In this document: in pieces, positions 34,301 through 46,402 of the stretch
How the letters are laid out: the number at the start of each line of letters is the position of its first letter
Numbering within the stretch: position 1 is the first letter of the stretch
Origin: Lactifluus volemus
Lineage: Eukaryota > Basidiomycota > Agaricomycetes > Russulales > Russulaceae
Assembly: GCA_022376515.1 (NCBI GenBank)
Contig: WTXI01000074.1
Coordinates: 1 to 64,000 of the forward strand
Direction: 5' to 3'
DNA: 64,000 bases
Notes under the pieces: generated by a model
Databases searched by the model: none
The model's input: the letters and a program-made list of their open reading frames with translations, nothing else
What the model was told of the DNA's origin: nothing
Program-made: the position numbers and the translations under genes

Positions 34301-37300
34301 GGGGCTCAAGATGAGCACCGGCTTTGGGCTGTCAAATTTTAATGCCAAAGACTCGCCGTTTGCGAACCGAAAGCCGATACCTCAGCAGACCGTCAGCGCA
34401 TTTGGGGGAGGAGCAGGAGCAGGAGCGATGTCGAAAATTCCCGTGCCAGCGACCCCCGGCTCTGTGTTTGGCCAGACAAGCTCCATCGGCACAGCCACGA
34501 CACGAGCGGTGTCTGCGTTTGGACAGCCGGCGTTTGGCTCGCCGTCGATGTTGCCCTCCACGACGACCCCTGGTACCACGCCTACCACTGGCAGCAGCTC
34601 CTCGCAGACCGCGTCGGAGCATACTGCGTTTAGTGCGTTCAGCGGCGCAGCTAGCGCGTTTGGAAAGAGTGTAGGCTCGGGGGTGTCTTTTGGCGATATG
34701 CTTAGGAATACCGGTGCATCGCCAGAAAGCGCAAAGCTGAAGACACCTGAGACAACGCCTCGGTCGGCGGTCGCGTCTACCCCTGGGCCTGTGCCGACGA
34801 CGCCCAAGTCGGCGTTCGACAAGTCACCTACACCGCAGCCTGCGAAGATCCTCGCGCCGCATGACTCCGGGGACGAGGAGGAGGAAGAGGAGAAGGATGA
34901 AGACAAAGAGCGCCGGGTTACCTCTGCTGCTAGCTCATTCAGCAATTTGTCCTCGTCAACTTCGTCGTTTGTTGCCGTACCCCACGGAGGGGAGGAAGAA
35001 GAAGAAGACGAGGGAGAGCTGGCTGTACCGGCTTCGGATGGTGGCGATGACGAACAGAGCGAACAACAAATCGATGAATTCCTCTATTCTGAAGGAGAGG
35101 CGGAGGGTGAAGAGGAAGAAGAGGAACAGGAGGAGGAAGAAAACCCACTGGCGGAAACTGATCCCACTGTCGTTCCTCTGCCCGAGTCACGCTCGCCTTC
35201 GAGTACTCCCAAGTCCGAAGGGCTTTCGATTAATGTACACCACCAGACCTTCCTGGGCCACGGTCCAAGCTGCCTCATCTTCACGCGCACGAAGCACGAC
35301 ACCACCAGGTTCCCCATCAAAGGAATCATCGTCGTTACAGACACCCCTTGAGCACCCAACACCCACGCTTCCTTCTCCTTCGCTCTCAGCCTCCGGCGGG
35401 AGTTCCGGCAGACCCGGTACACGTCCGCTTCGTAGCTCACCCCTCGCAAATACCCCTGTATCGGGTGGCGACGAGGAAGAAGTCAAAGGCGAGAAACCAC
35501 CTCCCAGAAACCACGACCGGCATCTCCCAAAGCTCCATTCGGGCAGTGGGATGGCATCGGAAAGCCACCTTCTCCACCCCCTTCAGAGTCCAAAGCTACA
35601 ACGCCTGTGGTTAAAGTGGAGCCCTTGATCGACCAATCCAACAGGATAGCCCCCCTGCGAAAGAAAGGCCCATGACCCCGCCGCCGCTCGCCACCACAAA
35701 AGGGGCCGCTCTCAGCAACAAGCCTTCCTCTTCTTCTGCCACGGCGGCGCCGATCGTGGCGTCCCCGGTTCCGATGCTAAACCTGAGTGGCTTCTCACTC
35801 GGTGCTGCTGACGCAAAGCCCGTTGTGGATGGTTCAACAAACATTGCCATCCCATCCGCGTTTGCGGGTCTCAGACCTGGCCAACTCAGCCTTTCACCGA
35901 AGCCCGAAGCAAGTAATGCAGAAACGCCATCTGCCCCCGACACCAAGCCTCTGCCTACCTTGGGGACCGCACCTAAATTGCCCTTCGGTGCCTCGTTTGG
36001 GGCATTGCCTCTTGCTGCGGCGCCCGCTACTATGACCCCGTCAAAAGATACAGCCCCACTGGAACCCATGGCGCGCGAATTTATGAGTCTGTATACCGAA
36101 CTTGATTTGGAGTTGGCAAAAGTAAGTCAAGTCTCTTACGTGCTTCCACTTTAATTCATTCCTCACACGTTCTACATCTAAGCTCGGCAAACTCTCTCGC
36201 GAGCAGCGCGAGCAATGGGCAACGCGGCCTGGTTCATTTGTGTCCCCTGTTGACGTCAAGGGACTTGAAAAGACGATTCATGAGGTTGCGCTGGAGGTTG
36301 AACAGCTTGGGCTCGCGCGGAACGAGGACCGTGCTACGATCAGGGAGCTCGAGATTGGCTTGCTGAAAGGTCTGTTCACCTGTTCGAAAAGAGGGAGTTT
36401 GGAGGGCTAATGCGGACGTCGTACTGTTTAGCGAAAACGAGCAAAGAGGAAATCGCGCGTTTCGACAAAGCCCGGTCAGACGTGGAGTTTGGGAACATGC
36501 TCAAGACGCGCATGCTTAGTCCCGAGCAAACAGAATTGCAGACTCAATTGCGCAGAGGAATTCAAGTAAGTGCGAAACTAACGCGCCCCGGCGCTTAAGC
36601 CATACTCACGAATATCACTACACAGGCTGTTCAAGATCGAGTCACGAAAATGGAGGATCATCTAGACGCCTCTAAAAAGAAGCTCAACGAGTTGAGAACG
36701 GGAAAGCCTTGTGTCAAGTAAGTATCTCCTCCCTTTCGCCCTTTCTCGTCTTTTCATTTACACATTTCAGGCCACCGTCGCTGGACACTGTCAATCGTAC
36801 TTCCCGGAATATCGACCTCGCGATTCGTCAACAAACTACCGACGTGTCTACACTCTCAACTCGCATCGCAAAGCTGAATCTCGATAGTGGTAGTCCATCT
36901 AGCACACCTCCGCGCGCTCACGAACGGGAACTTGTCCGACGTCCATTGGATGTAACTCCGCACGTTGCAAGCGCAACTGCGGCGGCGTTGAATGCCGAAC
37001 AGGCTGCGCACCGCCTCAAGGATGCTCTCCTTTCCGTGCGCACAGAACCGCTCCGCAACACCCAAGCTGTGCACGCCAACTCTGCACCGCGAGCATTCGA
37101 CACACCACAAAGGCTGGGTACAGGCCTCGCCTTAAATGGTGGGAGCGGAGGTTTGTTCTCGACACCCATGACATTCCCACCGCTTAATGTAGCTGCGAGC
37201 ACAAGCACAGGGGCATCGTCGCCCTGGAGTTTGGGGAGGCGTGCCACCCCACCGAAGCACCACGCAAAATCTGTGCCCTTGAAGAGCACGCCTACTAGTA

Positions 37301-37392
37301 CAGTGGGAGCGGCCGCGTTCGATTGGGGTCCGCTGCCAAAAGTCAAGCCGATGACGACGCTTTCATCGGATTTGCGGTCAAAGACGGAGTAG
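31316..37392 (+). CDS. NUP159: FG-nucleoporin of the Nup159/NUP214 type, about 1850 aa, with one apparent frameshift
   Basis: Eleven exons: 31316-31414, 31455-31608, 31659-32096, 32150-35202, 35270-35457, 35508-35606, 35645-36121, 36183-36369, 36432-36565, 36626-36717 and 36771-37392. The N-terminus (about 1-480) is a beta-propeller (RLVNKRARVRLSQEPLDL, ALVSSPLADLRSHLSSLDG, ISWSPKGKQLAIAL) that in the family docks the DEAD-box helicase Dbp5 for mRNA export. A long FG region follows, with many AFGQ/TFGQ/GFGAF repeats, then acidic patches and further FG/PxP sequence. The last third is coiled coil (LGKLSREQREQW, EVALEVEQLGLARNEDR, KTSKEEIARFDKARSDVEFG), which anchors the cytoplasmic filament complex. 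At 32350-32355 the conserved propeller frame breaks: GPLDP is followed by a 1-nt shift into VDQKHMVIVQD. One extra C in the CCC run would restore it. All other junctions keep phase. Confidence 0.88.
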
Positions 37393-37681
37393 TCGAGGGA
37401 CGCTTTGCCTTTTGTTTTTTTGTTTCACGTATTAACGAATCACGAGAATCGATACGACATGATGTGACATAGTTTGCGAGTGTATTTTCGATGCCTTCCT
37501 ATCTAAAATGGTGAACTCCCTTGAAGCGGCCTCGTTGCCATCATGTGTTGGTATGCCAGTTGGTAGATGACTACTGTAGTTCGAATGCAGAGATGGGGAT
37601 ATTACGGCTGTGAACTCCCGATTTAGGGTTCGACAAGGGTTCGTGAGTCATGCATGCTGATCCCCTCTCTGCCCTCGTGAG

Positions 37682-39520
37682 TTAAGCCAACTCGCATCCA
37701 ACCTTGTCTTCCGTGTGGTCGTGCACATTCTCAGGGGGGAATTCTAACCGTACATGTTCTGTTTGCACGGATACCATCACCGCGTCGGGCATCGTCCGAG
37801 TCACGGTCCCATCTGACTGGGTGCCAGATGCAAAATGGATACTGCTACGGACGTTAGCTTCTCTTTGCTGTGGATTAGGTATTTTCGGAGAGCCTTGAGG
37901 CAGATTGAACGACCTATAAAAATAAGAAGGGAATCCCGTTGAGTAGCGGCTCTGGGAACGATTTTGGGACATCTTGGACATACGCATGTTCGGTGGAGGA
38001 TGCATATTGAAATAATGAGCGATACATGCGAGCTGCACCGATGGACCTGTGACAAGTCAGAAAATGAGAGCAGGAAATGGAGGTCAGGAACGAACACAGT
38101 TGCCACTACGAGAAGGGTGCGAGAATCTTTCAGTCAGGTACACTTTCTACAGTTGATTCGAGATCGCTTGCCTGTTACTCCTGTGAACATCTAAAGGGAC
38201 ACTCTTATTAGCTACCAGTCAATGTAAATTATATAAGGATAAATCAGACTTTATCCATTGCGTCTATCAAGGCCAAGAGAACAATGAGTCTCCCTCTTGC
38301 ACACACACCTGGGCCTAGGCACGCACCATTCAAATCCAGGATTAGAAGGACCTTAAAAACGCCGTCGTGAAGGTAGTTATTATAAAGTGACAGAAATCGA
38401 CGTACCATAAGCGGAACATCCGCGATCGTCGCCAAGACCAACCAGATGAAGCACTTGAAGGGCATCAGTAGTCAACACAGAGGAAAGGTAGATCACCACC
38501 TGTTGGTAAAGAAGACGCCATAGACCGGTTGTGCTACTGTGAGGAGAGCGCACGAGTCCGATTAGCATGCTAATGACGAGTATTACATCGGTCACTAGAC
38601 TGCCGACAGCGCTCGCCATGAAGCTGCGCCTATCCGAGGTAGTGCATGTCTCCAGAGTTGGGTCGTAGTAAGACACTCTCAACTTCTTTTATGGGTCAGA
38701 CAATTCCAGAGGAAGGATTTGCGCTAAAGGTGCACACCTCGACCAAAACTGCGTTGGTCAGGATATTCATGACCAAACGAGGAATACGAAGCTTACGGTA
38801 TATGTAAAGCCCAACATCAGCTAACCATGTCCGATAAGGAGCGATGATATGTAAATATTTCGATTCCATATTGCGATTCTGAAAAAAAAGACATGATGAG
38901 AAAAGCCAAATCCAAGTGTCTCAGTGATCACTTGCACACGGAGAGTGATAAGAAGGGAGGCAGATACCCAACTGGCATACACCAATACCTGCGCGAGGTC
39001 CATCAACAAGGATTGCAAAACAGGTGATGAGTGCGATGTTCTCACATTATTTACGATGGAAAACTACATCACATGCAGGTTAAGGATCTTTCTGAAACCC
39101 GGGAACGTGTGTCTCACCTGACAGGAAAGTTTGGCGGAGCTGTCCGCACGAATTAGGAATGTGACGAGCATAAATAAAGCCTATAGCGGGTTCCTAGATA
39201 TAACTGTTTCTATGTAAGTTGTAGGGAAAAACCATAACAAAAAAACTTACCCATATCGTCCGTCTGTAGGGTCGTTTTCCTCTTAGAACATCCAACTCAA
39301 ACCCTGAAGTAACCACCATCTCCCAACTAACGTTGTTGTGAGTCGACATTGTCGTGGGCTATCCGGGTACGAGGGGGCACGCACATGTAGATACCAGCAA
39401 CAGCATGATCGAGCTTGATTAGGGCTACTATATTACTCGGGTCGGCCTCGCATTGACACTTTCATCAGGAAACGCACAGTAGTCCTGATTGAGGACGGTG
39501 GGGTCATGCCAGTTGACCAT
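37682..39520 (-). pseudogene. Membrane-protein array copy A (DUF6533-like), frameshifted
   Basis: First of four paralogous multi-exon genes on the minus strand. The model by analogy with copies C and D starts at 39520 (MVNWHDPTVLNQDY) and ends at 37682 (DKVGCELA). Transmembrane segments are recognisable: LIKLxHxVAGIYIWEMVVTS, LITLRVIAIWNRN, SLVTDVILVISMLIGLV, CFIWLVLATIADVPLM. Compared with B-D, the exon starting LYLGTRY lacks one base after TATAG, so the frame runs into a stop. The exon after the GC-AG intron lacks one base at ATCGGACATGG (others have GGTACATGG or GGCACATGG). Two independent frameshifts make this copy inactive unless they are sequencing errors. It lies directly downstream of the nucleoporin gene, tail to tail. 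Confidence 0.7.
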
Positions 39521-41185
39521 CTTGATGATGCAAGATGCAAGCCGAGAAAATTTCAGAGAAGGTAAAAGATGGTCTAAGGTGTATATATATATAGCCTGCA
39601 ACGGTCATCCAAGTAGTGCACGTCCACGTTCCAGACATGACGTTGTGATGACTCGGGGTTTGAACAATTCGTTACAGAACTGTCAAACGTGGCACCTTGT
39701 AGGTTCATCTATATCCGGCCAGTGGCTGCCCCGGGATGATGATATTGGCCGAAGGGTTCATCCAAGTCCAACTCACATAGAATTACAGTGTAAGGTCTAA
39801 GGGGCCCGTCTTTTTCGTTTGAATCCACCGTAGCCAAAAGTTGCTTATTATCTCTTCGCTTGGCTGGAGACAAATTTTCATATCCTGTGGGCGCAATGTA
39901 GACTCTATGCGGAGAGATTATACAGCCTGAGATGACTGACACAATGATAGGGTTAGGTGATACATCAATGATGTCGTGATGGTATGGTGCTGTTACCATA
40001 TGATTTATGACTCGGAAATCCAAATACGTCCGGATGTAGACCGGGCCGTGGGACCTGTTCCGGCAAAACATCTCTTCTCTGTACATTTCTATGGCGCCGA
40101 TGACCTTTGCCATTTTATCTGGGCCAAATATCAGTGGCATGCTCCACTATCACTGATTTTTCCAAATTCTGAGTGAAGGAGAGGGCCTACCGTCAATTGG
40201 ACTACTCCCCGGATACTGGAATACTCCCTCAAGTCGACGTTGTTTTCGCACACGAGCTCACATGGCCTGGTCTACGATAATATCAAAATGATGACGATCA
40301 ACCATGACCACTGTATCTCCAGCCGTCCGCCAGGGCTCAAGTTATGTCAACTGGCCGGCAGGTTCCGCAATCGTAGGAAGCTCTACCTTGTTTGTCGATG
40401 AACCTGGAACCGCGTAGGATGCATCTCAGAGGCAAATGGCCCGTAGTGCACTCTGTGGCTGTCTCGCTGTGCTTGCAAGATGGGAAAATAATTTTGTTCT
40501 GTTCATCACCAGGGAGTATGGCGTGAGCAAGACCTGCCCATGGCCATGCAGTAGCAGCCGCATGATTCGGGTTATGCCGCTCGGGCTTCTAACTGTACTG
40601 AAACGCGAGCAATGAAGAAAAGATATATAAAGTAGTACGATAAAACAAAGTCTCGACCATGAGAATGCTGTGGTGTCCTCGACACGTAGCTCGTGAGGTG
40701 CCTTACAAGGGGACATCTTCAGGAAAGTTAAAACCCGTAAAAATCGTAGTGCAAACAATGTTTCACTGCTAATTTCAAATTCAAAGAAGGAAAGCTGACC
40801 AAGACGCCTCGTCCCTATCGGCCCAAAAATCTATTGCCCACTCCCGTATTATAGCCTACTGACCGTGACAATCTGAGGCCCTTTGTCTCCATTCTTCGCG
40901 GCTGCCGATGACATAGATGTCAGGTGTCACACTGGTCTGACCCTCGCACGGCAAGTTCGGGTTCAACTCGGAGTTCACAGGGGCTGCCAAGGGTTCCAAG
41001 TCGTGGGTCATGCCAACAATTTCTATCAGATTAAGCCTCTCGTAAAACAAGTCTGACTACTTTTCTGGGCTCAAAATCTCCTCCTCCGAGGAGTGAGGAG
41101 CCCGCTGATCCCCTCCCTTCTTAGCTAAGCCAATTCGCATCCAACCTTGTCTTCCGTGTTGTCATGCACATTCTCAGGGGGAATT
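39521..41185. repeat. Spacer of array unit A, duplicated at 42969-45050
   Basis: Long blocks match the spacer after copy B, for example around 39685-39760 versus 43110-43200 (CAGTGGCTGCCCCGGGATG) and 40430-40780 versus 44400-44700. A TATA-type box lies at 39582-39593. No conserved protein could be read through both copies, so I treat it as non-coding duplicated DNA. Confidence 0.65.
39582..39593 (-). promoter_or_regulatory. TATA box of array copy A
   Basis: TATATATATATA lies about 62 nt upstream of the ATG at 39520. Equivalent boxes at similar distance precede B, C and D. Confidence 0.5.
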
Positions 41186-42968
41186 CTAACTGTACATGTC
41201 CTTTTGCACAGATACCATCACCGCGTCGGGCATCGTCCGAGCCACGGTCCCATCTGACTGGGTGCCAGATGCAAAATGGATACTGCTACGGACGTTAGCT
41301 GTTCTTTTCTGTGGATTAGGTATTTTCGGAGAGCCTTGAGGCAGATTGAAGGACCTATAAAAATAAGAAGGGAATGTCAGTTGAGTAGCGGCTCTGGGAA
41401 CGATTTTGGGACATCTTGGACATACGCATGTTCGGTGGAGGATGCATATTGAAATAATGACGATACATGCGAGCTGCACCGATGGACCTGTGACAAGTCA
41501 GAAAATGAGAGCAGGAAATGGAGGCTCAGGAACGAACACAGTTGCCACTACGAGAAGGGCGCGAGAATCTTTCAGTCAGGTACACTTTCTACAGTTTATT
41601 CGAGATCGCTTGCCTGCTACTCCTGTGAACATCTAAAGGGACACTCTTATTAGCTACCAGTCAATGTAAATGATATAAGGATAAATCAGACTTTATCCAT
41701 TGCGTCTATCAAGGCCAAGAGGACAATTAGTCTCCCTCTTGCACACAACCTGGGCCTAGGCACGCACCATTCAGATCGAGGATTAGCAGGACCTTAAACG
41801 TCATCGTGAAGATAGTTGTTGTAAAGTGACAGAAATCGACGCACCATAAGTGGAACATCCGCAAGCATCGCTAAGACCAACCATATGAAGCACTTGAAGG
41901 GCATCAGTAGTCAACACAGAGGAGAGGTAGATCACCACCTGTTGGTAAAGAAGACGCCATAGACCGGTTGTGCTACTGTGAGGAGAGCGCACGAGTCCGA
42001 TTAGCATGCTAATGACGAGTATTACATCGGTCACTAGACTGCCGGCAACGCCGGCCCTGAAGCTGTGCGTAGTCGAGGTAGTGCACGTCTCCAGAGTTGG
42101 GTCGTAAGACGTTCTCAACTTTTACGAGTCAGACAATTCCAGAGGAAGGATTTGCGCTCAAGGTGCGCACCTCGACCATAACTGCGGGGGTCAGGAATAT
42201 TCATGAGCACACAAATGGGGAATACGAAGCTTACGGTATATGTAAAGTGCAAGATCAGCTAACCATGTACCAATAAGGAGCGATGACATGTAAATGTTCC
42301 AATTCCAAATTGCGATTCTGAAAGAAAAGACATGATGAGGAAAACCAAATTCCAAGTGTCCAGTGATCACTTGCACACGGAGAGTGATAAGAAGGGAGGC
42401 AAATAACCAACTGGCATACACCAATACCTGCACGAGGTCAAGATCGCATTCAACAAGCGTTGCAACGAGTGCGATGCTCTCACATTATTTACGATGACAA
42501 ACTAAATCACATGCAGGTTAAGGATCTTTCTGAATTCCGGGACGTGCGGGTCTCACCTGACAAGCAAGTTTGGCGGACTCGGAGCTGTTCACACGAATTA
42601 GGAATATGATGAGCATAAATAAAGCACAATAGCGGGTTCCTAGATATAACTGTTTCTATGTAAGTTGCAAGGGATAAAACACAGCATAAAAACTTACCCA
42701 TATCGTCCGTCTGTAGGGTCGTTTTCCTCTTAGAACATCCAACTCAAACCCTGCAGTAACCACCATCTCCCAACTGACATTGTTGTGAGTCGACATCGTC
42801 TTGGGCGTTCCAGGACGAGGGTGAACGCACATGTAGATACCAGCAACAACATGGCCGAGCTTGATTAGGGCTACTATATGATTGTCGGGTCGGCCTCGCA
42901 TTGATACGTTAATCAGGAAACGCACAGTAGTCTTGATAGAGCACAGTAGGGTCATGCCAGTTGACCAT
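41186..42968 (-). CDS. Membrane-protein array copy B (DUF6533-like), altered C-terminus
   Basis: Start MVNWHDPTVLYQDY at 42968. Intron 1 (GTGCGTTTCC...ATAG) joins to ALIKLGHVVAGIYI, intron 2 to WEMVVTAGFELDVLRGKRPY and RRTIW (ending at 42698), exon 42649-42557 gives LYLGTRYCALFMLIIFLIRV. Later exons give VYASWLFASLLITLRV, IAIWNWNIYMSSLLIGTWLA, LRTSYDPTLET, SLVTDVILVISMLIGLVRSP and CFIWLVLAMLADVPLM. Predicted seven-pass integral membrane protein, a family widespread and often clustered in agaricomycetes; function unknown. Near the end one base is missing relative to A (CAAAAGGACATG versus CAAACAGAACATG), creating a stop at 41186 and removing about 25 conserved C-terminal residues; the ancestral stop would be at 41125. 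The frame is otherwise open. Confidence 0.65.
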
Positions 42969-45879
42969 CTTGATGATGCAACTGAGGAATGTAAAAGATG
43001 GCTCTAAGGTGTATATATAGCCCGCAGCGGTCATCTAAGCCGTGCACATCCACACTCTAGACATGACATTGTGATGACTCGGGGTTTGATCGAGCAATTC
43101 ATCCATTTCGATACAGAACTGTCAAACGTGGCGCCCTGTAGGTTATCTTTATTCCGACCAGTGGCTGCCCCGGGATGGTGATATTGGCTGAAGGGTCCAA
43201 CTCGCACAGAATTACAGTGATTGCTCCTATGGTCGAAGTTCTAAGGGACTCGTCTTGTTCTTTGAATCCTACGGTAGCCAAAAGTTGTTTACTATCTCTT
43301 CGCTTGGCTGGAGACAAATTTTCATATCCGGCGCGCGCACTGCAGACTCTGAGCGGAGATAGTATACAGCTGAATGATAAGGTTGCGGCGATACATCAGC
43401 GATGTCGTGATGGTGATGATTGACTCAGAAATCCAAGTAGGTTGTGGACCGACTCGGATCATTGCGGGCCGTGGGACCTGTCCGGCAAAACGTCCTCACT
43501 GTACATTTCTACGGCACCGGCGACCTACAGTATATCATTTTTATCTGGGCCAAATATCAGCGGCATACCCCCACTACCACCGATTTTTCCAAATTCTGAG
43601 TGAAGGAGAGGGTCTACCGCCAATTGGACAACAAGCAGTGAAGTTTTCATCACTGGGTTATGATATTAGCCGACTGTTACCCCGACGGTAATGCAGGCTC
43701 GAGCATGCCTGCTCACTCTTATATGCTCTGATATCAACGAAGAACAGATTTAATTGGGAGATTGTCGGTCTCACGCATGTGAACACGGAGAAGGTTGAAC
43801 GCGACCAAGTGACGGCTTACCAGTTCATCGGAAAGGTAATCTTCGTCCTTCCGTCCTTCTCTTAGTTAAGTTGGACTGTCGCCTCAGCTAACTTTGACCT
43901 TTCCACATACATGAAAGGTCACGCATTGTCTCCAAAAAAAACCTACGGCACAATTGCTCAAAACTCGATGATCAGTGGTTGGCCATCTGCTGGCTGCATA
44001 CCGGCGTTGGCGACAACATGCCTCCTTGTCCTCTCGCTACCTCGTCATACACGCATTGAAATGCAACGTGCATGTGTCTTTGTTCTTGGCCTTCTACTCG
44101 TTCTGCAACCTACTGCTCCCCGAATACTCCCTGAAGTGGACTGTCGGCGTTGTTTTCACACACAAGCTCACATGACCTAGCCTCCGCCTACGGTAATATC
44201 AAACCGACTCGGACGGCGATCAACAATAACCACTGCCGTTTCTCACCACTGCATCTCCAGCCGTCCGCCAGGGCTCAAGTTATGTCAACTGGCTGGCAGA
44301 TTCCGCAGTCGTGGGGGCTCTACCTTATTTGTCGATGAACCTAGGCGCCGCGTAGGACGCGTCTCAGAGGCAAAAGGCCCGGGGCTGGTGCACACGCTAG
44401 CACACTCTGTGGCTATCTCGCTGTGCTTGCGAGATGGGAAAATAATTTTGTTCTGTTAGTACGGCGTGAGCAAGTCCTGCCCATGCAATGTAAACAGCCG
44501 CATGATTCGGGTTATGCCGCCCAGGCTTCTAATTGTGTGACGAAGAAAAATATATATAAAAATAAAGTCTCGACCATAAGAATGCTGTGGTGTCCTCGAC
44601 ACGTAGCTCGTGAGGTGCCTTACAAGAGGACGTCTTCAGGAAGTTAAAATCGTAGTGCAAAAAATGTTTCATATGACCGTGCCTCGTCACTGCCAATTTC
44701 AAAGAAGGATAGCTGACCAAGACGCCTCTCCCGTATTATAGCATACAGGAGACCGTGAAAATCTGAGACCCTTTGTCTCCATTTTCGCGGCTGCCGATGA
44801 AATAGTAGATGTCCGGTGTCACATCGGTCTGACCCTCGCACGGCAAAATCGACTTCAACTCGGAGTTCACACAGCGGCCTTGGGTCCTTGATAACTTATT
44901 GTGAACCCGCGGCCTGTCTGGACAGTGAGCTAATAGAAGCGAAGGTGGCTCCCGCATGATGTCGGCAGCACCGGTGAGAGGAGAACAAAAGGGGTCGGTC
45001 TACACGACCGTCAAGGTGAAAGTTTTCCGAGTTATGTATTGCGGATCCTTGGGCTCCCAACACGCCTACAATAGTCGAAATACATTATAAACGTTCATTT
45101 TTTGCGCGTTGTCAGATCCTTCATGCATAAAAAGATTCTCCGATTATCATGGATTTGTGATGGAGATGAAGTCGCTGGAATTTGACGCCATGGAAATACG
45201 AGTTACAAAGTGCAAATGACGTGGCGACATGGACCGACCATGACCCAGCTGAACCACACTGGCTCGTGGCGCTCAAACCAAAGAAAAAAAACCGCGAATC
45301 TCTGGGCGTGTTACGTCCACAATGCGTGTCAATGCCAGTAGTGACTGGGTTGGTGACAGATAGAAACAAAACAAAAAGCGTGCTGTGAGTCTGTGGGTCA
45401 CGTGAACATTGACGAAGCCGAGTTCAGGGCTACGACGCAGCAAATCTTTGTTCTATAAGGATAGGCACAACTTTCAACATACTTCAAGCTGTCCCTATTC
45501 TTGCCTACCTTTTACTATAAAATTTCGTTCTCCTCATCCTCATTCTCTCTTGTAACATGTATAGCCCATGGCTATGCTCTTTACATCGGCACGGAGAAGC
45601 TCACTCCGCTCCAACGACAAGACCCAGCGCGTACAAGATATGCTCGCTGTGGAGTGCCTGACAAGGTCATCTGCAGGCCGACTCGAAGCGCAACGGGTCA
45701 AGGCGTCCACATTATGTTCCCGCATTCCTACGAGCACACAGAGCACATCACCACCCATTGCCGTCCCCATCCCCATCCGTCTACACGATACATGCAGAGC
45801 CAGGGAGGACATCAGGATGGATCCATGGGAAAGTGGGTTCTTCTCGAGTGAATCTCATAGACACTGATCATGTGGAGTT
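42969..45879. repeat. Spacer of array unit B and unit junction
   Basis: The part up to about 45050 duplicates the spacer behind copy A. 45050-45880 is specific and has no supported gene. It leads into the nucleoporin relic that precedes unit C. A TATA-type box lies at 43012-43019. Confidence 0.55.
43012..43019 (-). promoter_or_regulatory. TATA box of array copy B
   Basis: TATATATA about 44 nt upstream of the ATG at 42968, in a context (AAGGTGTATATATA on the plus strand) shared with copies A and D. Confidence 0.5.
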
Positions 45880-46045
45880 CGGGCGTCGCCGGGCGTCGAA
45901 CAAGTCGGATACTCTACCTGCGTGGAAGACCTTGGGGGAGGCTACTTTGCAAATGTAATTTGCTCAACCACCTTCGCACCTGCTGCAGGCACTAAGCCTT
46001 CCACGTCGCCTCTTGCCATAACCACCTCGGCTGAGAATACAATCT
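45880..46045 (+). pseudogene. Relic of the nucleoporin FG region ahead of array unit C
   Basis: The segment parallels 33910-34110 of the nucleoporin gene with internal deletion. Shared blocks include AACAAGTCGGA, CTGCGTGGAAGAC and CACTAAGCCTTCCACGTCGCC against CACTACGCCTTCCACGTCGCC, followed by CTCTTGC(C/T)ATA and CACCTCGGCTGAGA. It is out of frame and short, clearly a decayed copy. Confidence 0.75.
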
Positions 46046-46402
46046 CAGTTCATTAATAATGTGACTCTCTGGGTGGCGTTCGTCCTCTTCTCGAGTCGTT
46101 CGGACGGTGTGACTGTTAAATTCCCCTGGAAATTAGCCAATCAGTCGAGCGATCGAACGCTGTGCAGCCTGAGCCCACGTCCAGAATCCAACGTTCAGCT
46201 AAAGCTGGTTATGTTTGGAATGTAGCTGGAATGCATAACGACACTCTGAGCATGGTTATGATGTCCCTTGCAACGGAAACCCAACAATTACAATATTTCC
46301 AAAACGTTCTCGTAAAATAAGTTCGACTAATTTGTGGGGCCTGGGGTTTCCTCCGAAAGCAGGGAAGCGCTGCTAATCCCATACAGTCTCTGCCGTTGTG
46401 AG

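Noticed and set aside
39709..40140. 143-codon minus-strand frame in spacer A
   Set aside because: The duplicate spacer behind copy B does not preserve the frame, so there is no sign of coding constraint.
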